Shown here piece by piece: positions 48,264 to 62,576 of a DNA stretch of 64,000 nucleotides. The stretch spans positions 180,149 through 244,148 of the forward strand of contig JALJEE010001801.1 of assembly GCA_023231475.1 (NCBI GenBank), written 5' to 3'. Each line of letters opens with the position of its first letter. Position 1 is the stretch's first letter. Origin of the DNA: Seison nebaliae. Lineage: Eukaryota > Rotifera > Pararotatoria > Seisonacea > Seisonidae. The notes beneath the pieces are model-generated. The model was not told the DNA's origin. It did not search any database and saw only the letters and a list, made by a program, of their open reading frames with translations. A program made the translations under genes and the position numbers.

Positions 48264-51200
48264 TTAACGATTTTCATGTGGAAGAACTTTTCGATAAAGT
48301 TGCTTCAACTGTTGAATTTGTTTACTTAAATTCGATGTTACTCCATCCTCATCATTCGTTCTCATCCTGTTACTGGAGAAATTGATGGATGATGTTTCGT
48401 GTGTGCTGAATGAACAGGAAGAAATTGGAACAAATGATAAAGAGGATGATGATGATAATGATGATATTGATGGAATTGAGAGTTGATGAATTGATGGTAT
48501 TATTGATGATATTGATAATGTTGATGATTGTATTGATGGTATCGTTAATTGTTGTGATGATGATATCGATAATTGTGGTTGTGGAATCTGCGTCATTTCT
48601 AAGAGAGATTGAGTGTTAGTGAGAGGAGAGATGTGATTTTGTGGGAAATGTTGAGAATGAGAGACGAAATATCTTTTCGATGATAATGGAGCGATATCGT
48701 AATGTTTGTCCAAACTACTCCTCATACTGTTGATGGGAAGTGAAGGAGAAGTTAAAGGAAATAACGGTGTTTGGATGATGGAAGTGATGGAATTAGAGAC
48801 AGATGAAATGTTCGATGGAAATTGATGGAAAATATCCGGTGGAGAATTGTCAGTCGAAGATGTTAATATTTTTGGTGTGGTAGAAATGGGAAATAATTGA
48901 AATTGTTTTGCTAACGATGAAGTCGAATAAGAATTACCTAATAAATATGATATGGTTGTAGCGATAACTGTTGTGGTAGTGATAATGTTATATGGTGTAT
49001 TGTTGTTGTTGTTGTTCTTACAATTAGTAAAATTGTTGTTGTTAGTAAAATTGAAATTCTGTTCTGTACCGATAATTTGTTGAGAATTATTGGGATGAAT
49101 GATTGACGAGTTATTATTAATAATTTGTGGAGTTTTCATTTCAGAAGTTTGTTTCAAATATTTTCTCGATTTATTCTCATTCGTCAATGACGACAATTGA
49201 TTGACACTTGAACATTTCTTTTCAGTAGAGAGCGGTTCTTTCCGACCAAATAATCGAAGTAGATCGGCAGTCGATTTTAACAATCCACTTTTAATCAATG
49301 TCTCTTTATCGATTAATGATTCAATACGTTTCTGAGAATTCAAACGAGTACTGGGACTTAAATGACGTGTCATATGTTTGGCGAGGTGATCACTCCTCAT
49401 AAATTTCTTCTCACACAAATTACAAATGAATCTCTTCTCTCCCGTATGTGTCCGTTTATGACGTGATAATTCATCACTGCGACTAAAACTCCGATGACAA
49501 TTATGCCATTCACAATGATAAGGACGTTCTCCGGTATGAACACGGACATGAGCTTTGAGATGAGAACTCTTAAAATATGCTTTCTTACATCCTTTGAAAT
49601 TGCACACATAATTCCTGGGACGATCATTATCTGTCGTTTTCACCGTTCGACAATTAATCGTTGAGAAGTTGTTGACGGTGGAAGATTTCTTCACTCCAAT
49701 CGAATTACTTAAAACATTGGGAATTGTCAATTCTAATTGTTTCTCCTTCTCTAAAACTGTCGGCATTCCCAAATCTTTATTCTTTTCCATCAATCGATTT
49801 CTTTGATACATTTCATTCAAACGCTCATACATCAATTCCATATTCGACTGTTTCGACAATAAGGAATCAGTTGAAATAGACGATGATAAAATTGACGTAT
49901 TTGTAGGCTCAACAGTTGATGGTAAAAAATGGTTTTGATGGTTTTCAATTGAAAATCCTGAAAATTGACCACCACTATCATTAATTGTGTTAGCAGTGAA
50001 ATAGTTTGATGGAATCATTTCATTTGTTGATGTATTGACATATAACGTTCTCGTTGCGTCATTTATGAATGTGGTGGTGGTGGAAGAAATAAATTGATTT
50101 GAATTTCCGTTTAAATTTTCCTCCGATACAGAAATGGGAGAAATGGATTGATGTGATAAGGCAGATGATGTTGTTGTTGAGGTGGATAATGAATATGATC
50201 CATTTCCATAATATTCATTCATCAAACCATTCTCATTGTTATCGTTGTTGTTGTTGTTGTTGTTGTTGGGGAGAAATTGTTCATCATAAATCTTCTCATT
50301 CACTTTCGATGATTGAAGCATTCTCAAATTATTTATGGTATGATAAGAATCTGTCAAGTTTTTTATCGATTGATTGAAATCAGAAATAGTTTCTGGTCGA
50401 AATAAATTAATTTTATTTCTTTCACTAATTGAAAGAGTGGGATGATAATATGATGACGACGGTTTTGTCAATTCATTCTGAAACATTCCCATGTTTGATG
50501 GATTGAGAACTGATTCAGTTTTCATCAAATGATATGTCGATTGATTATTTCGTTCAAATTCTTTTTTATTATCTTCCTTCTTTCCAGTCACAGGTGATTC
50601 ATGAAAATAATAATTGAAAAGTTTCGGTTCAGTCATCGATTGTGATTGTTCCATTTTAATTCGATTTGACTCATTCGCTTCTTGAAAATTTTTCAAATTC
50701 TCTCCTTTCTCATTCTCGAACATTTTATCATGACTCTTCTCTCCATAATCGTTGTTGGGCAGTTTTAACGGTAGAAGATCATTCTCCATTTTCTCTTTAA
50801 GTTTCCTCTTTCTTAATGACGTTAACAATAGAATGGGCAATGTCATATTGTCGTTATGGGAACAATAATCAGTTAATTGTCTATCACTCATCAAACTCTT
50901 ATCTTTCTCATTATCCAACATATTTACGGCTAACTCCCATAATTTGACACATTGCTCATTGAAATGTTCTTTCCGTTCTTCCTCCTTCATCGACTGAGTC
51001 GTTCCTTCCACAATTCTCTCCTTCTTCGATGTTGACAACATTCGATGAAGTAACAGATCTGGTGCCGATGGTGCCATCTTCCTCTTTTGTAATTGATCTC
51101 CATTTTTCGATGTTCTCGAAATGTCGTGAACGTCGCCACTCTCATTCGGACGGTTATGATCTGGAACATTGGTGCCATGACTACCGTTATTCGGTACTGG

Positions 51201-51377
51201 TGATGGTGAACGTGAATTATTGCCACTGGATGAATCAGAACCGATCGTGAACAATTTGGACTTTTTATCATCATCATCATCCTGCTCCTTCTTCGCCATG
51301 TTCTTCTTAATCGTCTGGAATGTATTGATCGAATGTTCGGCTAATATGCTCGTCTGATTCTGTTTATTCATCGACAT
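48264..51377 (-). CDS. KLF10/11-type (TIEG/cabut-like) zinc-finger transcription factor
   Basis: Intronless, 1037 residues from the ATG at 51377 (upstream TTG in frame ignored). Three C2H2 fingers at about residues 589-670 with the KLF/SP linker pattern: finger 1 [20 protein letters not shown], finger 2 [17 protein letters not shown], finger 3 [14 protein letters not shown]. The combination of [24 protein letters not shown] and FMRSDHL-KH is that of the KLF10/11 subgroup rather than SP or other KLFs; these bind GC/GT boxes and often repress transcription in TGF-beta-related or circadian contexts. The rest is low-complexity: an acidic patch ([10 protein letters not shown]), poly-Asn ([13 protein letters not shown]), and very Ser/Ile/Thr-rich flanks. 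The protein is about twice as long as human KLF10 (about 480 residues). Poly-Asn and poly-Ser codons open spurious antisense frames. The fingers are intact. Confidence 0.93.
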   Translation of the reverse strand: MSMNKQNQTSILAEHSINTFQTIKKNMAKKEQDDDDDKKSKLFTIGSDSSSGNNSRSPSPVPNNGSHGTNVPDHNRPNESGDVHDISRTSKNGDQLQKRKMAPSAPDLLLHRMLSTSKKERIVEGTTQSMKEEERKEHFNEQCVKLWELAVNMLDNEKDKSLMSDRQLTDYCSHNDNMTLPILLLTSLRKRKLKEKMENDLLPLKLPNNDYGEKSHDKMFENEKGENLKNFQEANESNRIKMEQSQSMTEPKLFNYYFHESPVTGKKEDNKKEFERNNQSTYHLMKTESVLNPSNMGMFQNELTKPSSSYYHPTLSISERNKINLFRPETISDFNQSIKNLTDSYHTINNLRMLQSSKVNEKIYDEQFLPNNNNNNNNDNNENGLMNEYYGNGSYSLSTSTTTSSALSHQSISPISVSEENLNGNSNQFISSTTTTFINDATRTLYVNTSTNEMIPSNYFTANTINDSGGQFSGFSIENHQNHFLPSTVEPTNTSILSSSISTDSLLSKQSNMELMYERLNEMYQRNRLMEKNKDLGMPTVLEKEKQLELTIPNVLSNSIGVKKSSTVNNFSTINCRTVKTTDNDRPRNYVCNFKGCKKAYFKSSHLKAHVRVHTGERPYHCEWHNCHRSFSRSDELSRHKRTHTGEKRFICNLCEKKFMRSDHLAKHMTRHLSPSTRLNSQKRIESLIDKETLIKSGLLKSTADLLRLFGRKEPLSTEKKCSSVNQLSSLTNENKSRKYLKQTSEMKTPQIINNNSSIIHPNNSQQIIGTEQNFNFTNNNNFTNCKNNNNNNTPYNIITTTTVIATTISYLLGNSYSTSSLAKQFQLFPISTTPKILTSSTDNSPPDIFHQFPSNISSVSNSITSIIQTPLFPLTSPSLPINSMRSSLDKHYDIAPLSSKRYFVSHSQHFPQNHISPLTNTQSLLEMTQIPQPQLSISSSQQLTIPSIQSSTLSISSIIPSIHQLSIPSISSLSSSSSLSFVPISSCSFSTHETSSINFSSNRMRTNDEDGVTSNLSKQIQQLKQLYRKVLPHENR

Positions 51378-53342
51378 GTTCTTCAGATTTAGTCCATTCG
51401 ATTCCAAAACACTTTAAAGCCTTCTCCTCCACTGCTAATCAATCATAAGAAAATAACTTGTCGATGTTTGCTTATTCGTTCAGTTATACAAATATAATGA
51501 AATTCTGTTGAAGAAAACGAGAATTATGAGAAGAAAGGACGAATATTAATAAATTCTCGCTCTTATTATCGAGCTTCCGGTGGAGAATATTTGAGAATTA
51601 TTTATGATTTCTCTTCAACTACATCTCATCATCCTCTATTTCTCACGTCATTCCTCTCTCAATTTCCATTAATTCAAACCTTTCACAATCCCTCCCCTAC
51701 CCCCTTCCCCTTCACTCAATTGTCCACATTCCAAGTTCATTATTCTTATTTTACCTTCTTGTCATGAAGCAAATACGAAAGAAAAAGTTGGAAATTCCTT
51801 TTCAAATCAACTCAAATTGGACAACTAACAATCAAGTCGAATAGTCACCAATTCGATCCAACTAGACATATTATTTCCCATAGTAACGTTGGAACAATTG
51901 GGAATTGAATTGCTCAATAATCATTTCTCACTCATTCAACTTCTCTTTTGAATGGAAGGATGAAATGGAGAATAAATATTCCATATGATTCCCCTCAAAC
52001 TCATATATGATTCCCCGAAAATAATGTCGAGAATCATCGGAAAAGTAGTCGACTAAATTATCAAATTATCAACTCGTCATTTGAGCAGTTGAATAAGAGG
52101 AAAAGAAATGAAAAGATTTCATAATAATTGGTCGTACCAATTCAAATTGGATAGGGGAACAAGTCAAAATGGAAATCCTAAAAAAAAACTACAGCAACTT
52201 CAACTAAATGGGAGGAAGTTCTCAGATATTTATTTTAGACAAACATTATTCGACCTATTCAAAAGAATTTTGTCGTTTCACCTTCATTTTTGGACATCTT
52301 ACTAATTGAATCTAATTTCTATATTAAAATAAGAAGAGAAATTTCTTCCAGCAAATAATTGGGTGAAAGGAAAATAAATGTTCTTAATTATAATTCATAG
52401 AATCTATGAAAAATTTTAAAATTCGATAATTACATAATATATATACAGTTTTCTTCACTACTGCTCCTCGTCAATAGTTTAACGACAATTATGAGATTGT
52501 CGATAAGAGACTGCAAATTGGATTAGTCGTCAATCAATATTCGTCCACTGAACTCGAATTGTCTCGTCGCACATTGGCTTGTGGAGATGGTGAGAATAAA
52601 GTTCAAGTGTCAAAGAAACAAACTAATTAACTGGTAAAGGTCAATTGGTCTCCCATCCCACTTTTCCGTTTTTGTGGATAATGCACAATTTAAATGAACT
52701 TAAATTGAACAATTGTAGAAAATGTGGAAGTGGATTTACCGCACCTCTTTCCAATTAACTCGATTTATAATTTCCGTGTAATTTTTTTTAGAGAAAAAGA
52801 ACGACGGAATACTGAGTAGTTTTTTCCAAATCAATTAACATATTTAAAAGAATTTCTTTTGATTTAAGGAAAGAAAATTACATAATCTGATTAGCTCTGT
52901 GAAAGGAGGTGGAGGGGGAGTAAAAGAAGAAATTCCAAGGTCGAATCTTCAAATTCTTAAATACGAATTGGGTGCGTACATAATTGCTATGAAATGAAAT
53001 TGAGGAAATATGAAAGTACATTCGACTTCTGAATGGTTTGTATGGATTAACACTCTCAACGGAGAGGAGAAACGTCGATTGTCCGAGAGCATTTGTGCGA
53101 ACAATTCTTTTTTCTCCTTATAAATATCCAACATAACGTGATGTAAAATTGTGTAAGAAAGAAAAGTTTAAAATACTTTTCAAATTTCGTTGAGAAAGGA
53201 AAAATGGTTCACAATCAATCATCTCCACGTAACGAGTAAGTGAAATGAATTACAAATTAACTAAATAAACTATCACAGTCTAGACTGATATTTAAACAAA
53301 AATCAATATATATATATATATAAATTATAAATTATTTAACGA

Positions 53343-53531
53343 GTGAGATTGACATTGATTGATCTGCTACTACCATCAACCGAACGGATTTGGAGAGGAA
53401 ATATGTTTGTTAAAACTTGTTTTAAGAACTTCCGTAAGAGTTCTTATTATTCTTATTATCATAATTTAGAACCAGATAATGATTTTATTCAAAATAATTC
53501 AACATCATCGAAGTTGCCCGTAAAAAAATGA
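53343..53531 (+). CDS. Candidate coding piece, doubtful
   Basis: 62 open codons starting at a GTG, with the first ATG at 53403. The translation has a protein-like mix (LIDLLLPSTERIWRGN, KTCFKNFRKSSYY, NLEPDNDFIQNN) and ends in a stop after VKK. It could be a terminal exon entered through an AG at 53342 or chance. No partner exon found. Confidence 0.2.
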   Translation: MRLTLIDLLLPSTERIWRGNMFVKTCFKNFRKSSYYSYYHNLEPDNDFIQNNSTSSKLPVKK

Positions 53532-56258
53532 ATTTGAATTTAAAAAATTAAATTGCGGTTTTCATTGAATTACTTCATAATTATTAGAGTTTTAGAGTAA
53601 ATTGGTTTTGTTGAAGAATAAGGATGAGAGTATATAAATAATTATATAAGAGAGTAGTACTTCAGAGTAGTAGAAAGAACGATACGTATTAGGTATCGGA
53701 TGTAATGAAATGAACTTACGTAAAAAGGGAAAAGTCATATTCCATCAATTTCTTTAATGAACGTAGTTAAATATGATATTAATAGCGAAGTAGGAATTGA
53801 AGACGACTAATTAAAAATTGTCATATACTAAACGAATCCAAAACCAGCTAACTAATTATGAATGAGTTTCGTTGCTTCATAAAATTAATTCGATTTAGTG
53901 AAACACTATTGAGAAATAGTGAACATGGTAAGAAGTGAAAGAGGAGAGGGGGAAAGGGAAGGGCAAACTAATCCAGCATCATGTTACAATTTATTAATTA
54001 GCATCGAATGAGTAGAATAGGAGCAGCGTGATTATATGCGTAAAATGTTTAGACAGAACCAACATCGTTCTTAAAGTTGCATCTCGAATAACATTCGATT
54101 CATTCGTTAGTTAACAGAATGTTTTGTTAAATTTGAATTTTAATCATTTAATACTTCCATAAATACATCATCGTGTGCTTCCTAATGTAATGAAAAGAAA
54201 ATATGTAACTGAAAAAAGGCAAGTACAGTGAATTATAGGTCGTACGTGAAGGTCAACAATTTATTTGAAGAAAAAGAATAAATAAAGGTTTAATGGTCAT
54301 CCACCATACCATTTCACATCCCCTTCTATTACACAAGTTATTTATATTATATAACACCTACATGTAGCACGTAACGCTAGATAGTCAATTGATGAACGCC
54401 GGACAATTCCACCATCGAACAATTTCCAAACTCAATAATTCAACAACTACACAATAAACAGGTCTTTAAAAGAAATCCGTTTTTAAAAGTCGGTCCAGAC
54501 GATCTGTTATGAACAATAAATTGCTTTCACAAATGTCGTCAGAAGGAATGATAAATGGGAAAAATAAAAATGGAAGTGGAAAATGAAAAAGAAGTATGGG
54601 ACAATGGTGGAGAGTATGGTAAATTATGAAAATATCATTGAAATCGAACAAATGATCAAGTATGCATGTTAATCATGTATAGATCAATTACATCACCATT
54701 CTTTTCACATCCTCCCACTTGGTGATGTGCACACCCTAATACCTAATACAAGAACAATAATTTAATATTTCCATACCATTAATACCTAATAGATGTATGG
54801 AAATGAGTCTCTTAACTATCGTATAATTTTTCAAATTGTCTGTAGCCTCCACATTGCAAATGTTACATATTGTCCAGTTTCCGAAGTGTCTCTTTATCAT
54901 ACCGACCATATACACAACGTCTTAATACTCATATACAAACAACAAAATAGTTTCAGTTCAACGTCTTAGAAAACAAAGGCGGATATCCGTTCCATCATTT
55001 CAATACTCTTTCTCAATGAAGTGAAAGGATAGCCATACGATATTTAACTTCTTCCTTACCGTCGTACATTTTGGGCAACGGACAAAAATGGTACAGAAAA
55101 GAAATTTTAATTTAAAGTCGTTTAATCCTAAGGCGAAAGAAAGTACACATAATACGGGCAAATGTAAAATATGTATAAGTTTTTTTTTTGTAAAGAAACC
55201 TCCCTAAATTGTTAACGAAGTTGAAGAAGGTCGAATCTCTTCGATATTGGAGGAAGCTCTAGTGAAACTCTATGACATTAGTGCTACATCTTCCCCATCC
55301 CACCATCGCCAAAATAAATTGAATGAATTTATCTTAATTTTTTTGCCTATCAAATCGTTGTAGTTGTTTGTATAATATAAATAAAGAACGAGATATATTT
55401 AGGGAAAATAATAGGTATAAGCTTATATATATGTTGTATAAGAATTCGTAAAAGTCTGTAAAATTATTTACACGTAAATGGACATCCACCATTATACGTA
55501 TTAAGGGCCTAACTGTTTGGGACAGTAGCTCTCGTACATATAACCAAAATAACTGAGTTTTAACTTATGTAACATGATTAATGTCTACTCACTCACTCTG
55601 TGCCATTGCGATGTGTACATATGAGAACGGGTGTCCTCTACATATAAATTCCGTACTTTGAGACCATTAAATATTCCAAATGGTCTTATGATAAGACTCG
55701 TATCGTTATTACATAGTATTATTAGGAGTGTACTACGACTACATAGGCAACATAATCATTTAGTCGATGGATGTACAGAAGAGAACAATAAAAATGCATC
55801 TGAATAAATAAATATTATCTACAACGACTATTTATCATGTGGGTGTATGTATGTGGAAAGTTATTGTGATGCTTTTCCATCTAACCTGAATGTCCTTCTG
55901 ACTTAATAATTCCCCCCTTACTATGAGATGTGAAGAAGACGTTCGGATCTCCAACAAATGTCATTCACCAGTCCCTTCAGTTGCATCTCTTTAACCGACA
56001 CGAATTGAAGAGAACATTATACATGAGGGAATGATAAAAAGTTTTTCTAGCGTAAGTTAGACGTACATTATTAAAGTGAAAAGTTGTTCGGGTGTATTTT
56101 GGGGTGTATTCGATCTGCTGCGTTGTTCCGCTTAGTCAAGATTTAATTATTCATTCATTCTCTTCGTCCGTCATTACGATATATTAATTTGTTATTATTT
56201 ATTCATATCATGATATCATGTATAATTCCAAAATTCTCCCTCTCATATATGTATTAGG

Positions 56259-56260
<2 letters not shown>

Positions 56261-56290
<30 letters not shown>
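56261..56290. repeat. AT dinucleotide microsatellite
   Basis: About fifteen tandem AT units in non-coding DNA. Confidence 0.95.
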
Positions 56291-56293
<3 letters not shown>

Positions 56294-58714
56294 TATGCTT
56301 ATGTGTGTATGAATGATGGAGAACCAATGCTAGTGACTGATTATGCGTTTATTCTCCAAATTACATAATGATGATACTTCATATTTCCTCCATTTTTTTT
56401 CAGGGTAAAAATTTTGATCAATAACTTCTCCCATCTACATCAACAATGTCTGGAAAAATAATGAGACATCAACAACTTAAATAATTCTTTACCATTTGTT
56501 TTTTCGATATGAAAACAATACGAGCAATAAAACAAAGAATTGCTAAAGGAGAACTACTTACAACATTTTCCCAATTACAATTTCTCCAGACATATAACTG
56601 TTTCCTTGTTCTGTTTTCAAATTAACCAGAAAAAATATTGATTTTAGAAGATGTTACGTAACAGAATACATCAGTTTGGAATGGAGAGTAAAAAGTGGGA
56701 AATTGCAGATCATTTTTTGACTTGATAGTAAAAGGATATATTTGAATAATGATCGGTAACATCAGATATCGTAATGACATCATTTGAAAATTGTGAGTAA
56801 TTTAAGGAAGATTAATTCCCCAGACTAATCAACCATACCGTAACTAGATTGATAAGTAAAATATGGAGACTATTCGCAGTATGGAGAAGATGTAACACTT
56901 TCCCAAAAGAGGAAAAACTTCCATATTGTCAAGGTCAATCATTGAGAGGTTTACATACAAATATCCGAAGGTCATATAAATATACACATAGGAGAATAGA
57001 AATACTTAAACGTACTTACAAGTATTAGCACGTACACGTATGAGATAAGGAATTGTAGGTGAGTTTTTTTTTTTGAGGGGAGGAATAAGAGGAGGAACAT
57101 AATCAACAGACAACTCTAGTTTAATGCCCTTTGGGGAGTGTGTATGTGGCATCGAGATTTATAGGAAGTAAAATATGATGGAATTTAGATAGAGTACTAA
57201 TAACAAGGAAAAGTTGAAGGAAGGATTGAAATAATTTCGTGGGCTACACGTATCATAATTACTATCTAAAATGATACAGCCAAGATGAATTATTTCTCTA
57301 TTTCTTTCTCCGAGATCCATAAATCAATTAATTCTCATCCTAGTGATGATATACGTATTGGTGGATCATATAAATTTCCTTCATCGACAAATGGCAAATG
57401 AATAAAATTTGTTAGGCTTCTCTCCTCAATCCCGCCAACTATACACCCCTTCTTATCAGTCCTTAGTTAGTCCATCCTCTTATTTTTTAAAGTTTACCTC
57501 TCCAATTGTCAAAAGAAGTAGTGGGAAGGTTAATCAATGTTACCTTTCTTCCTGTTATTAAAGAAGTGAAGGCAGAAATAATTATATTTTATTATATTTA
57601 ATTTATTCCTTATTCCTATTATTCATTGATATCACTATCGTCTTTTGTGTAGATGAGATGCAAAATTATTCTCTCCCTCCGACAATTATGAACATTTACT
57701 ATTTCTACAGCTATTCCTACTAGATAAAATAAGAAATAATGTCATATATTATTTCATAAACGAAAATTTCTTTTTATGTACCTAAACTAGACTTAACTTA
57801 TCGGAAGAATAAAATTCACTTTCATCAGATGTCAAATTATTTCGTGATTGATTTGAGATGGAAAGAAAATAGAATTTTAAGAATGAGTTATATCAACATG
57901 TTATATAATTCAAATGAGAAATGATGTCCACCCTCAGAAAAATTCTTTTCAACTTCTATTTGTCTAGTGAATATGGAAGTTTGTGCTCATCACGAAAAAA
58001 TTTATGAGATGAATTCTGATGGGATTTTTCGCCAGAAATAAATTATTTAAAAGTTCTATTCTTTCATTTTCATTTAACTAATATTTGATTTTGAGACATT
58101 GTAAATAAAATGGAATGAACTCAATAATGAGGAATAAGTTTAAAATAGAAGAGAAATATGAATTCGTTCGCTTTTCGCTTCAAATATTTAATGTACACAA
58201 AGTGAACTCGTTTTATCGGATAAGTTTTATGAACACAAATTTAAGAAAAATGTAAAACTAAAAAAGGATGTTAAGATGTTGTCATTAGTTCCACTACGAG
58301 AATTGGTAACGATTTCTTTTGAGTTGTTTATAAAAACAAAATAAATTATTTAACAACATAAAATGATTGAAAAATAATGTGTGGAAGGAATGTAAATTTA
58401 ATCGACCGATACGCTGAAAATAATTGATTGAATATAGATGTGATAAATAAATGGAATTATTTGAAAGGGAGAGTCGAAGAAAAAATCGGAAATTTCTTAT
58501 TAAAACAAAAACATAATTGGACTTTATGAGAAGATGTCGAGAAAAGAAAATATTTTTAAACAAAATTTACAAAAAATTTCAAAGAGAATTTTTCATTCTG
58601 ATAATCGTTCTAAATTCTTCATTCAAATGTGTCGGGTTGTCGAAAAGAAAATGTCTGCTCTTATGTGTTAAACACTAAAAATTCAAATTATTATTACACT
58701 TATTGAGAATGATT

Positions 58715-61700
58715 TCAAGTCGACGGTTTCCTTTTATGGTTCAATGGATTATCTGGTTCTAAACCGACAAATTTAAGAACAGGAGGTGATTTACCTTTTC
58801 CCGTTCTACCGTTAACTGCTCTCCGATTTCCCACCGTTCTAGGCGAGTGATTCAATCTTTGTTTAACTTTCACTTTGTTACTTATTCCATTGGTGGTGGT
58901 AGTAGTTAAACCGTTTGAACGGTTTTGATTTAACCGACTCACTTTATCTTCAAGAATAGAATTATAAGAGAAATTTGGAAAAAAAATTTGTCACCTTTTC
59001 CGTTGATGTTCGTTTGAATAATTGGATTTTTTTTGTTGAACGATTTCACACTGGTAACAATTCCACTCGTTCCCCCAGTTGTTGATGGTATAGACGTTCT
59101 CGAATTCGTATTGGAAATGCCATTTCGTCTCGTCGTCTTAGTCTCATTTTTGGGAATGTTAATTTTATTTTTTATTCGATTTCCATTCAATCTTCCTTGA
59201 ATTGGACGATCTTTCGTTGTAGTTGAATTTGAAGTTTTCGGTACAATAGTGGAAGGTCGAAGTGTTGTAGTGGAAGAACTGGTAGTTTTAGTGGAAGGAA
59301 AAATTTTAGTATTGGAAGATGGAGGTGAATATTTTACACCATTCTTTTTCATTTTCCCATCGAGAACATTTCGAGGTGAAGAAGATGGTTTTTTCAAATC
59401 GAAACGGAATTTTCGTGGTTCCAATTTCGTTTTATTTGTCGTCCATGGTCGATCTTTTTTATTCTTATTATCCGAATGAGATGGAGGTGGAATAATTGTC
59501 TTTTTATCATTGAACTTCTTTCCGTTCATTGGGGAATTTGATATATCCTTAATTTTTCCTTCTTTTTCATGAGGAGAAATGATCGATATATTTTTTGTTT
59601 CTTTCACCAAATTCTTCAAGGTCGAAATTTTATTCCCATCAATATTAATTTCTTCTTTCTCTTCTATAATTTGATCATTCATTCCAATCGGAACAGATGA
59701 CGATGATGATGATGATAAGAGAGAGAAAGAAGATGATGATGTAATACCGTCATCGATGGAATTTCGTTTATTCTTCGATTGATTAAGATAAGCGGAAAAT
59801 TGTTTTCTTAAAATTGATCGTCGACGATAGAAATGATCAAAATTCGAATTAATCGTCGAATCACATCGATTGATATCAGCGGAATGAGCACGACGATATA
59901 CAATCATCTTTTTATCCAATTCATCTTTATTTGAATTATTTTCATTTTCATTTTGCGTTTGATGATGTTCATTTATTTCTTTCCATAATTGAACATATTC
60001 TGTAAAATGACTCGATATATCATCTTCACCATAACTATATTTGCCAATTCCCACAAAAAATTCACTGTTGTTATTGCTGTTCTTGTTCATGTTGTGTTGA
60101 AGATGAAGAAAATTATTGAAATATTTTACACGATCAGCAACAGATGATGGTAGAGAAGTATCTTCATCTGTATCACTTATCCAACTAAAAAAAATAAGGA
60201 AGATTAAATGAATAAAGAAATGAAAATTGAAGAAAATTAACTTTGATCGATTTGTGATATTCTCATCAGAATTCTTCGATAATTCTATCGATCCTGTTAT
60301 TGCTCGTTTCAATCTTCTATTTTTCCATTCAGGCTCATTTTCAAATAAATCCGATTTCTTTTCTAATTGATCAGATTTGAAAGATAATTTCGAATATTCA
60401 AATTTATTCGTTAATTCTTCAATCGATAAATCATCATCAATCTCTTCAACAATTTCGTCGTCGTCGTCATTGAATTTATTAATGATATTCTCATATTCGA
60501 TAATTTTCTTATTTATCGGTTTTGTCATTTCTTTGCTAACAAGGAAATGTTGATGAGATCTTGATCGACGTTCAATACGACAATTATCACTTTTCAAATC
60601 TTCTTTCTCTATCGTCAAATTATTTAAGGATTCCATTGGAGATGATGTAGAATCGATCATTTTTGGCGGTTGATCATTCATGTTAAAATGGACGAGATTA
60701 CTCAACAAATCGACCGTTGCTTCAACTTCTTGATTTATTTGTTCGTCTTCATTTGAAATTGGTGTAGATTTCTTAATTTCCAAATATTTAACTTTATCTA
60801 AATATAAATGATTTTCATTCTCCAATTGAGAAACTCGTTCATTTGCCACGAATAATTGATGTAGTAATACTTCAATTCTCTCCTGAAATTGGATACTATC
60901 CTTCATTGATATTCTGACTTGATTTTCTGCTTTTACAATCATTTCATCTAATCTCTTTTGTTGAATTTGTTCATTCATTTCCATATTCTTTTTCATCACT
61001 TTCAATTCTTCATTTACTCCATTCAATTCACTCAATTTCATCCAAAGATGAAGAAGCATTTCTTCCGATTTCTTATCATTCTCATGAGATAACTTTATCT
61101 CATCTTTCGCTTCCGTCAACAACAATTTCAATTTATCGATTCGACTCAATTGACTAGTAATCTGTTGAACTAATTGAGAAATCTTTTCATTCTGTTCTTT
61201 ATATTGATTAATGTTTGTTGTGGATAATTGAAGAATCTTTTGATCTTTTTCATCCAAACTCGAATTCTAAAAGAAATAATTATTAATTTAAATTATTTCT
61301 ACAATTCTTTCTACAAACAGATGTCAAATATTTAATTTCATCTTCCAATACTTTGATATGTTGATATAGAGCATCTTGACATAAATGTTCCTAAATTAGA
61401 GAGAAAAATGAATGAAATGAATCAACATTAAAATTAACTTCATTCTCTATCGGTTGTTTCTTAAAAAATTTCTCATGTTCCTCTTGCAAATGAGAAATCT
61501 TCTCTGTTAATTTCATCTCACGAAAAAGTGCTTCCTTTTCAAACAAATATATTCCAACATCACAATAAATTATAAAAGAAACATTTAATAAATTTTGAAA
61601 TTGAAATAATTCATGTTGAGTTGGTTCGTATCTCGTTAATCGATCACAATTGGGATCACTAAAAAAATTTAGGAGAATAAATTAAATTTTTTTTCAAAAC

Positions 61701-62576
61701 GAAAACACAAATAAACAATGCTTCAATACCATTCGGATGGAATAATCTTATTTTCGTTACGACACATGCATGCATCACTAATGAATTAATAATATAATAT
61801 AAAATTTGATAATAAAAAAAATGAATTAAATAACCTCCACTGTCCGTTTCATTAACTTCAATACCAAATTGAACGGTTTCTCCACTGAAAATTTGTCGAC
61901 TTTCTCTCTCTAATTTCTCTCGAGCATCATTCATATCTACATATGTTCCATTAGAGGATTTTGTATCGAGTAAATAAAAATTCTCTTTCTCATACCAGAT
62001 CACTGCATGATTCCGACTTAAAACTTTACAATCAAACAAAGCATTATTTTTCGCTGCTTTCGCTTTCGGTACGGAGCGACCAATCTAATTTTTAAAAAAA
62101 TTCTATGTTGAATTGAAAATCGAAAAATAAATCGAAACTTTTACTTTGCCAACCAATGGAATGATTCTATCGTGAAATGGAAATGAATTCCTCACTGCTG
62201 TCAATAAAGCGTAAGGGAGATCACTATCCATTTGTCGGAATAATTCTTTTGGACTATGTTGTGATTGATGTGAGAGGAAAGTGCCATTTCTATTAATTTC
62301 TCCATGTCCTCCTCCATTAGACATGAAACCGATTGTCGAATTCATTCCACTGGTAGTGATGGGAGGTGGTGGAAGTAGAACGGAATGTGTCGAATTTGGA
62401 GAATTGTTCAACAACGAAAAATCATTGATGGGATGATTACGGACGGTGGAGAGACTACTGGAACGACTCCCATTCTCATTATGTCCATTAACAATTGTTG
62501 ATGATTCGTTGGTTGATGATGAAGACTGTAGAGATTGGTGAGATATCGGATGGTGACCGAATGTCTCATTCATCAT
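58715..62576 (-). CDS. SLMAP: SLMAP-like FHA-domain coiled-coil protein (STRIPAK component)
   Basis: Nine exons (minus): 62576-62145, 62084-61835, 61777-61717, 61658-61583, 61534-61439, 61390-61319, 61266-60242, 60184-58995 and 58941-58715, all with GT-AG introns of about 48-60 nt and matching phases; 1142 residues. SLMAP links MST1/2 kinases to the STRIPAK phosphatase complex through its FHA domain and dampens Hippo signalling. The FHA domain (about residues 120-245) has IGRSVPKAKAAKNNALFDCK, SRNHAVIWYEKE and DTKSSNGTYVD: the phospho-Thr binding Arg, SRNHA and SSNG are present. Next come VVTKIRLFHPNGIEA and, across exons 4/5, ELFQFQNLLNEALFREM, matching the family helix that follows FHA; then long coiled coils. 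The C-terminal 450 residues are Ser/Thr/Asn/Lys-rich and disordered, ending without the tail membrane anchor seen in many SLMAP isoforms. The N-terminal 100 residues are Ser-rich. Confidence 0.92.

Larger units (their letters stand above)
51378..58714. other. Seven-kilobase stretch without a supportable gene
   Basis: Upstream of the KLF-like gene and downstream of the SLMAP-like gene. It contains a T-rich tract, an AT microsatellite (56261-56290), short repeats of TACCTAATA-type words around 54.7 kb, and one doubtful coding piece at 53343-53531. No RNA gene or mobile element recognised; regulatory DNA for the KLF-like gene is plausible. Confidence 0.5.
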
